NCBI GenBank assembly: GCA_004431415.1
Contig: QPMI01000400.1
Span: 1-64,000, forward strand
Direction of reading: 5' to 3'
Source: Cyanophora paradoxa
Lineage: Eukaryota; Glaucocystophyceae; Cyanophorales; Cyanophoraceae
Length of the DNA: 64,000 nt
The notes under the pieces are model-generated. The model made no database searches, was not told the DNA's origin, and worked only from the letters and a program-made list of their open reading frames with translations. Positions 58,201-64,000 of this stretch are shown piece by piece (within the stretch, counting starts at the first letter, position 1; each line of letters opens with the position of its first letter). A program made the position numbers and the translations under genes.

Positions 58201-60170
58201 CCTCCGCCTACAACCCGAGCGCCGGCCGCCGCACCCCGGGCTCCTCCCGCGCCGCCTCGCCGGCCCCCGGCGCCCGCCAGGGCCTCGCCCGCGCCCCGAT
58301 GCGCTCCTCGGGGCCGGCGGCGAGCGAGGGGAGCCTGGCGGCGGCGGCGGCGGCGGCGGGGGTGCCGGGGATGGTGGCCGGCGTGGACCCCGCGACGCGT
58401 GAGACGGTGAAGAGCCTGAAGAGCGTTGTGCGGGGCCTCAACGAGAAGATCACGAAGCTCTACAACTGGCACCTCGTCGAGATGGACATCGTCGTGCAGC
58501 AGCAGATGCAGCTCAAGCGCGTCACCGAGGAGCTCCAGACCGCCAAGTCCACCATGAACTCCGTCCTCGAGCACTCCCACGTCTCCGAGGGCGCCTCCCT
58601 CAACCCCAACGTCCGCCCCCTCCCTCCCCCGGCGCCCCGCCGGCAACTCACGCGGCGCGCGCGCGCGCAGGGCGGCGGGGCGAGCCCCGCGGCGATCGAG
58701 GGCGAGCTGCTGCAGACCTACGAGGAGCTGCTCGCGACGCGCGACGCCCTCGGCCGCTGCATGCAGATCGCGGAGGACGTGCGCCGGCTGCCCGCCGCGC
58801 CGCCTGCGGGGCGGGCGCTGACGGGGGCGCAGCTGGCGCCGAACGCGCACGAGCTGCACAACTTCAAGGAGATGCTGCGCCAGTCGGGCCTCTACGAGGA
58901 CGGCCAGCTCCGCTCCGACTCCTACCAGCCGCCGCCCCCGCAGCCGCCCCGCCCCGCCTCCGCGCCCCGCATGCGCCCCGCCCCGGAGCCGCCCCAGGAG
59001 CAGCAGCCCTACTCGGGTCCGAACTGCCCCACCGCCCCGCGCGGCGCTCCGCTGACTCGTGCTTCAGGGCGGCAGACGCCGCCGCCGTCGGCCGGCCACT
59101 CGCGGCAGACGTCGGGAATGTCGGCCGTCGCGAGCGTGCCCGCTGCCAGCGGACGCGCGACCCCGACTCCCAGCGGCCGCGCCCCGCCCCCACAGGCGCC
59201 TCCCCCGCAGCGGCGGCCGTCGAGCCAGGCGAGCAACTTGGATGGGGCGCAGCCGGAGCAGCCGGCCTCCGTCCCGGCGTACCTTGCCCCGCCCCCACCC
59301 CGTCGCAGCCGCCCGCCCGCCCGAGCTCCTACACCGCGCCCCCCGCCCCGGCCCGCTCCCCCTCTCCCGCCCCCGCCCGGCTCCGGCCCCGCGCCCGCCC
59401 CGGCACCCTCCCCCGCCCCGGCACCCTCCCCGCCCCCGCCCCCGCCCCGTCGCCAGCGCCCCCTCCGCGGGCCCCGAGTCCGGCCCCACAGCCCGCCGCG
59501 GCACCTGCAGCGCCGACCCCGGTACCCGTCGCCGCCCCGACGCCCATTCCGGCCGCGCAGCCCGCGCCCTCGCCCGCGCCGCCCGCCTACAGTGAGCCCC
59601 CACCGGCCCGACGGCCGCTTTCCCGGGCTGACCGCGCGGTGCCTGCGCAGCGGCGCCGACGCCACAGCCGCCGCGGGCGTCGCCGTCGCCGTCGCCGCCG
59701 CCGCCGCCGCGGGCGGCGCCGGTGACGATGCCGCCGTCGACGAGCATCGCGCAGTGCCGGCAGGAGCTGGACGAGGAGCTGCAGACGACGAAGCTGGCCC
59801 TCTCGAACCTGATCGAGCTCTCGGAGCTGGAGGACTGCACGCACGAGAAGGTGGAGGAGTACAAGGGCCTCATCGACGACATCAACGTCTTCAAGGAGTA
59901 CAGCCCGCCGGGGGAGCTCCAGGGGCCCCTCCAGCAGCTCGGCGCCCTCCCCACCTCGGACTTCCGCACCCCGCAGCTCCGCGAGCTCGCCGACATGCTC
60001 CGGCAGCTCGAGAGCGCCAAGGCCGCCCTCTCCAAGCTCCTCAACACCATGCTCCACGCGCGTCCCGCCCCGCCCGGCGCCCCGCGCACCTGACGCCCCC
60101 GCAGGAGCCCCCGAACTCGTCCGCAGTCGTCGGCGTGCGGGAGCAGTGCAAGCGCGACTTCGGCGTTTGA
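55284..60170 (+). CDS. Leucine-rich-repeat and coiled-coil protein, multi-exon
   Basis: ATG at 55,284 (MQSFLRRYQERCALKKQ). The first LRR block is split by short introns (VTKLSLRSNQLGDG, LKHIDLRQNPIGIRGAL, VQTLLLEGANISEQ). A long disordered Gly/Pro/Gln-rich region follows (56,030-56,900). A second SDS22-type LRR block comes next (IRVLDISRNSI, LQHLDASHNSIEMI, VLNLSHNRISRV, LDLSHNRIRQAV, LDLGHNQIATIEAL), then more low-complexity sequence and two coiled coils (VKSLKSVVRGLNEKITKLYN; IAQCRQELDEELQTTKLALS). Stop at 60,170. This architecture is common in ciliary or centrosomal scaffolds, but that role is inferred. Exon edges in 58,620-59,720 are uncertain. Confidence 0.7.
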
Positions 60171-60288
60171 GGACTTGGCGCCTCGCTAGAGGGCGCAGTG
60201 CTCGCAGTGCTCTCTCAACTCTTCATTTGAAATCCAACAACACCAGTCGAAATTAAAGCGCACGGGGCATAGGAAAAGAATCGGCCGT

Positions 60289-61619
60289 CTAGAAGGGGGC
60301 CGAAGACGCGGAGGCTTTCGATGCCGGCGCCTGCTCCTTCCAAATGCCTTCGAACGGGGGCCGGTCCTTCCTCCTCCACTGTCTCTTCTTCTCGCCCGTC
60401 TTGTAGTGCTCGACCCAGCACTGCACGGCGTAGTTCCTCTTCCACTCGAGGATGAAGCCCGGGTCCCAGAGCTCCGCCGCGATCCCGAGGTCTTTGCACG
60501 TGCGCATCAGAGCGTTCGACTTGGCCGCCTCCACCGCCGTGCCTACGGTCATGCTGTATGGGCGCGCCGCAGTCACTTCCTAAGCTTTGAATGCGATTAC
60601 GCCGACGGGACGCACCTGCTTGGGTAGTACGTCTGCTCCCCTACGGCCTGACTCACAAACCTGCCCATCGCGAACAAGGCGTACTCCCGGTAGAGGACCA
60701 TGGCCTTCCCGTCGTACGACTGAGGGCGCGCTTGTCAGACGCGCGCCTGTCAGAGGCGAGGGCGGATGCCGCACCGGCTCGACACGCGCTTCGTGCCGCG
60801 GGATCAGTGCCCAACCACCGGGCCCGAAGGCTTCCAAGAGCCGAGCGCGGTACTTGATCTCCGGCAAATAGATCAGGCCGTCCGGCTGCGCATGCCGGGG
60901 CCGCGTATGAGGACCCCCCTGAGCTTTCGGCATGCATTTGGCCATGGGGCGAAAGAAGATCCGGTTTCGCGCCGGCCGGGCAGGCCTTATGCCGGGGCCG
61001 CGTATGAGGACCGTGTGGGCCGAGGGCGTACACGGCGAGCGAACCTTGATCTCAACATCTAAATGATTCAAGGGCGCCATGAGGCGTTCTGTTATCTCCG
61101 GACCAAAGCTGCACGCGGCGTGAGCATGAGCAACACACGCGCGAGGTCGGCACGGGCGAACGCGGCACCTTTCCGCGGAAACGCCTGCGTACATGTCGAG
61201 GCCCGTCGGCGAGAAGTCGATGACCGTCGCGTTAGGGGTTGCCGCGTCGTCGAATGCCGCAAACGCAGCTCCGGGGCCGGCGACGAAACCACGGTGAGGC
61301 CGGACGGAGAAGCGCGGCCTCGACTTCGCCGTTACTACGCCGTGGCCGGCGAACTCCTGTCGCATCAAATAAGCCCGGAAGCGACTCGGCGCTGCGCCAG
61401 GCGGCGGCACAGTACCTTCACACCGAGCCGCTCGGCGGGGCACGCTGTGCACAAGCGTTGCGCACCGGCTGCGCGCGACGGCTCCTGCACATTGGATAAC
61501 ACTGGCACGGCTCCTGCTGCGAAGGCGGCCATCGCAGCACCTGTCATGATTGTACCCCCCGCCAGTTTGAACTTCGCGAATGGATTTTGAGACGCCGGGC
61601 GGCCCAGCGACTGGGCCAC
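60289..61619 (-). CDS. MGM101-like mitochondrial genome maintenance protein, multi-exon
   Basis: Spliced motifs: [17 protein letters not shown] (with an intron at the join), [93 protein letters not shown]. This is the core of the Rad52-related MGM101 family, which anneals single-stranded DNA in mitochondrial DNA repair. The N-terminus is basic/Ala-rich and could be a presequence. Start is either 61,619 ([11 protein letters not shown]), which would overlap the 5' end of the opposite gene, or 61,547 (MTGAAMAAF). Ends at TAG 60,289-60,291. Confidence 0.85.
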
Positions 61620-64000
61620 AGGCCCCGGCGACCCCAGCGAATCTAGTCAATATGACGGAGCGACAGGCGCTGGCTTTCCTGCTGCGTCAGAGTTCGAGCC
61701 AGCCGACAAACCCCGCAGACGCAGCCCACGCCAAGGTTCGCCTTCTCCGCGTTGCTTCCGCCCATTGCGCACATTTACATGCCGACAGAGCGCCGTGCCG
61801 GGCAGTCCTCCACTCCAGCATCGTTCCCGTCAGGTTCGCTGCTGCCGCCTGTTGTTCGGGGGCCTGAGCGGGTCCATCCGATTCAGCAGGCATCGCGGAA
61901 GGCGACGGAAGACAGTGAGAACTGCTGTTCCTTCTGCAGGCAAGACGATCCAACATGCGGAGAACTTATCGGTGAGCCGACCGACTGCGCGATCGCCGCC
62001 GGGGTCGAACCTGCACGATCAGGGCCATTCGACGGGCACATGGCACACGAGATGTGCGCGATGTGGTCGCCGCGCGTGTACGAGGACGTCGACAAACTTC
62101 GAAACGTGGAAAAGGAAATCCGGCGCGGCTCGCGTATCGTGCGCGGCGCTGACGCTCGGCCTTCGTCGACTGCTTAAGCTGATATCGTTGCATACAGACG
62201 TGTGCCAAGTGCAGGAGGGTCGGAGCAACTCTTGGCTGCCACATCAGGTCCCTCCGACCCCTTCGTTATCTCGTGTCTCACTCTGAACGACTCGAATGCA
62301 CAGCGCCTGCCCGCGCTCGTACCATTACGCATGCGCGCGAGAGATCGCGACCTTCGACGAGAGCGCTTTCCTCATTGGCTGCCCCAACCACCCCGTCGGG
62401 AACCCCAAATCGAAGCAGTCCGTTGCCCCCCAGACGCCACCGAATCTTGGTGCTCGTTTCACTGACTGGGCCACTTCGCATAGGTCCGCTTCGGCTGCCG
62501 AGTTGCCGTCGGCATCGCAGTCGGGCGCGGCCTCTAGGGGCAGTCGCAAGCGCAAGCACGGGGCCGGACCGAGCGCGAGCGATTGCTCGGACACGGACGG
62601 GCCGGTTCAGCGGCAGCCCCTCGTTCCAGCAGACCTTAACCTTGGAAGTCGAACCAAACCGTCCGTTCCGCCTCCGCGGAGATCGCTGCAGGTCGTCACC
62701 AGCGAGCCATCGCCCGCCCCAGCCCCGCCAGCAAAGAATCAAGAGGCTGCCAAGCAGACGGCTCCCGCTGCCTCCGCTGGCGGCGGTTCCGAACCGGACG
62801 CTGCTAAGGCCCGCCCCCTCCAGCGTGCACCTGTCCCGCCGCCTCCCCAGACGGCAGCGGCCGCCCCGACGCCGCGTGGCCAGCCCGCGGTGCGAATCTA
62901 CTTGGCCCGGCTCGCTTCCTGCGCTCGCCCGACGCACGCGCGCGCAGGGCGAGTTCGCCGCGGGCACGCCGGCGCAGGCGCGGACGCCGCACGGGGCGCG
63001 GGACGAGGGCTTCATCTCCCCCGAGGCCTCCTCCGCCCGCAAGGGCGACGACGCGGCCGGCGAGAAGATCGCCGCCCCGACCCCCGTGCGGCCCCCGCCC
63101 TCTCGGGCGCGCACCGGTGCCCCCGCCTCTGCGAACGCCGTCCCCGCAGGCGCTGAAGGGCGAGGCGGTGGCGGCCGTGTCGGCGGCGGCGGCGGCGGCG
63201 GGGGGGGGCGAGGAGGCGGAGGTCGCGAAGACCCTCTGGTCGTCGGGCGCCGGCTCCCCGCCCCGCTCGAGCTCCTGCACCTCCCCATCCGACGGCTCCC
63301 CGGCCTCCGGTCCGCCCGCCCTTCCTCCCGTCTGCCCGCCCCCTGCCGATCGATGACGCGGGGGCGGCAGCGGGACCGGGCGGGTCGGGCCAGGCGTCGT
63401 CGCCAGCCCACAGCGCGAGCTCTGTGGAGGACCTCGTGCCTCCCCCTGAGGTCCTCCTTTCCGCCGCCCCGCCACACGCGCGCCCGGGGGCGTGAGGCGG
63501 GGGCGGCAGGTGGCGTCGCCGCTGGAGCGGCTGCTGGGGGAGCAGGAGCGGGAGCGGGCGGCGTGCTCCCGGAGCTTCGCGACCGACGCCTTCCGCCTCG
63601 AGAAGCTCTTCCTCGAGCAGCTCGCGCGCGCCACGCACCCGCGCCACCCCCTCTGCCCCGCCCCCGGCCCCGCCATGGGCCCGCCCCGCGCCCCCGGGGC
63701 CGGGGCCCCCGACGAGGCCGCCGGCAGCACGGAGGCCCTCATCTCCAAGTTCATCCACATGCAGGCCCGCCCCGCCCCGCCCCGGCCCGCCCCGGCCCGC
63801 CGCGTCCCCCGCGAGCGGGCGCGCAGGCGGAGATGCACCGGCGGTTCGTGCAGGAGCGGGGCACCCTGCAGCTCTCGCAGAAGTGGCGCCTCAACGGCGC
63901 CTTCGCCTCCTCCGCCCCCGCCGCCTACGCGCCCGCCGACCTCGCCGAGGCCCGCCGCGCCGCCGCGGAGGCGGCCACCTCGGTCCCCTGCGTCCCCTGC
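61580..64000 (+). CDS. Extended PHD (ePHD) zinc-finger protein, 3' end outside window
   Basis: ATG at 61,580 ([12 protein letters not shown]). An ePHD module is assembled across three exons: [37 protein letters not shown] joined to [13 protein letters not shown], then [16 protein letters not shown]. These are the C2HC pre-PHD plus imperfect PHD pattern of PHF6/JADE/BRPF-type proteins, which bind DNA or histones. A long Pro/Ala/Ser-rich region with a basic GSRKRKH stretch follows. Later exons (63,000-64,000) have compatible helices but uncertain borders. Likely chromatin-associated nuclear protein; partial. Confidence 0.75.

Overview
The window holds two very different kinds of DNA. Positions 1 to about 26,311 are AT-rich and compact, with genes packed on both strands and almost no intergenic space. 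Positions 26,312-64,000 are extremely GC-rich, with intron-containing eukaryotic genes whose introns are mostly 50-110 nt and full of CCCCGCCCC. I read this as an endogenous Polinton-like virus (PLV) or related element inserted into a protist or algal nuclear genome. The left end of the element lies outside the window. The host carries an AK7-type ciliary adenylate kinase, a ZIP4/SPO22-like meiotic protein, V-ATPase subunit A, an MGM101-type mitochondrial recombination protein and a probably organelle-targeted glutaredoxin. That fits a flagellate with a sexual cycle, but the species cannot be named from sequence alone.

Element layout, left to right. Replication and integration: a decayed retroviral-type integrase (392-1574, minus), a decayed protein-primed family B DNA polymerase (1578-4526, minus), a small unknown ORF, and an intact TVpol primase-polymerase/SF3 helicase (5126-7519, minus). 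Regulatory-looking small genes: two AT-hook paralogues and several small unknown ORFs. Morphogenesis: a packaging ATPase, a major capsid protein and two related minor virion-type proteins, all interrupted by small frameshifts. Accessory and host-contact genes: an intact patatin-like phospholipase fused to a discoidin-like domain, a giant HxH-repeat fibre gene (15803-22659, broken by frameshifts), a pair of paralogous unknown proteins, a zinc-ribbon protein and an intact SpeD-type pyruvoyl decarboxylase.

Three copies of a conserved module built from TGTCAGGCA/TGCCTGACA words (near 5.0, 8.1 and 25.7 kb) look like shared operators or origin iterons. The right junction at 26,311 coincides with the end of a perfect 27-bp inverted repeat and with an abrupt composition change. 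Just beyond it lies what looks like the 3' end of a disrupted host gene.

Host layout after the junction: ZIP4/SPO22-like TPR protein (minus), diverging over about 53 bp from V-ATPase subunit A (plus, 16 exons resolved); serine beta-lactamase-like plus golvesin-like protein (plus); small secreted protein (minus); DUF547 protein (plus); ankyrin protein (plus); AK7 (minus); PP2C phosphatase (minus); glutaredoxin (plus); N-myristoylated CaMKK/LKB1-kinase-like Ser/Thr kinase (minus); LRR/coiled-coil protein (plus); MGM101 (minus); extended-PHD zinc-finger protein (plus, cut by the window end). Gene calls rest on reading motifs and splicing frames by eye; no database search was possible.
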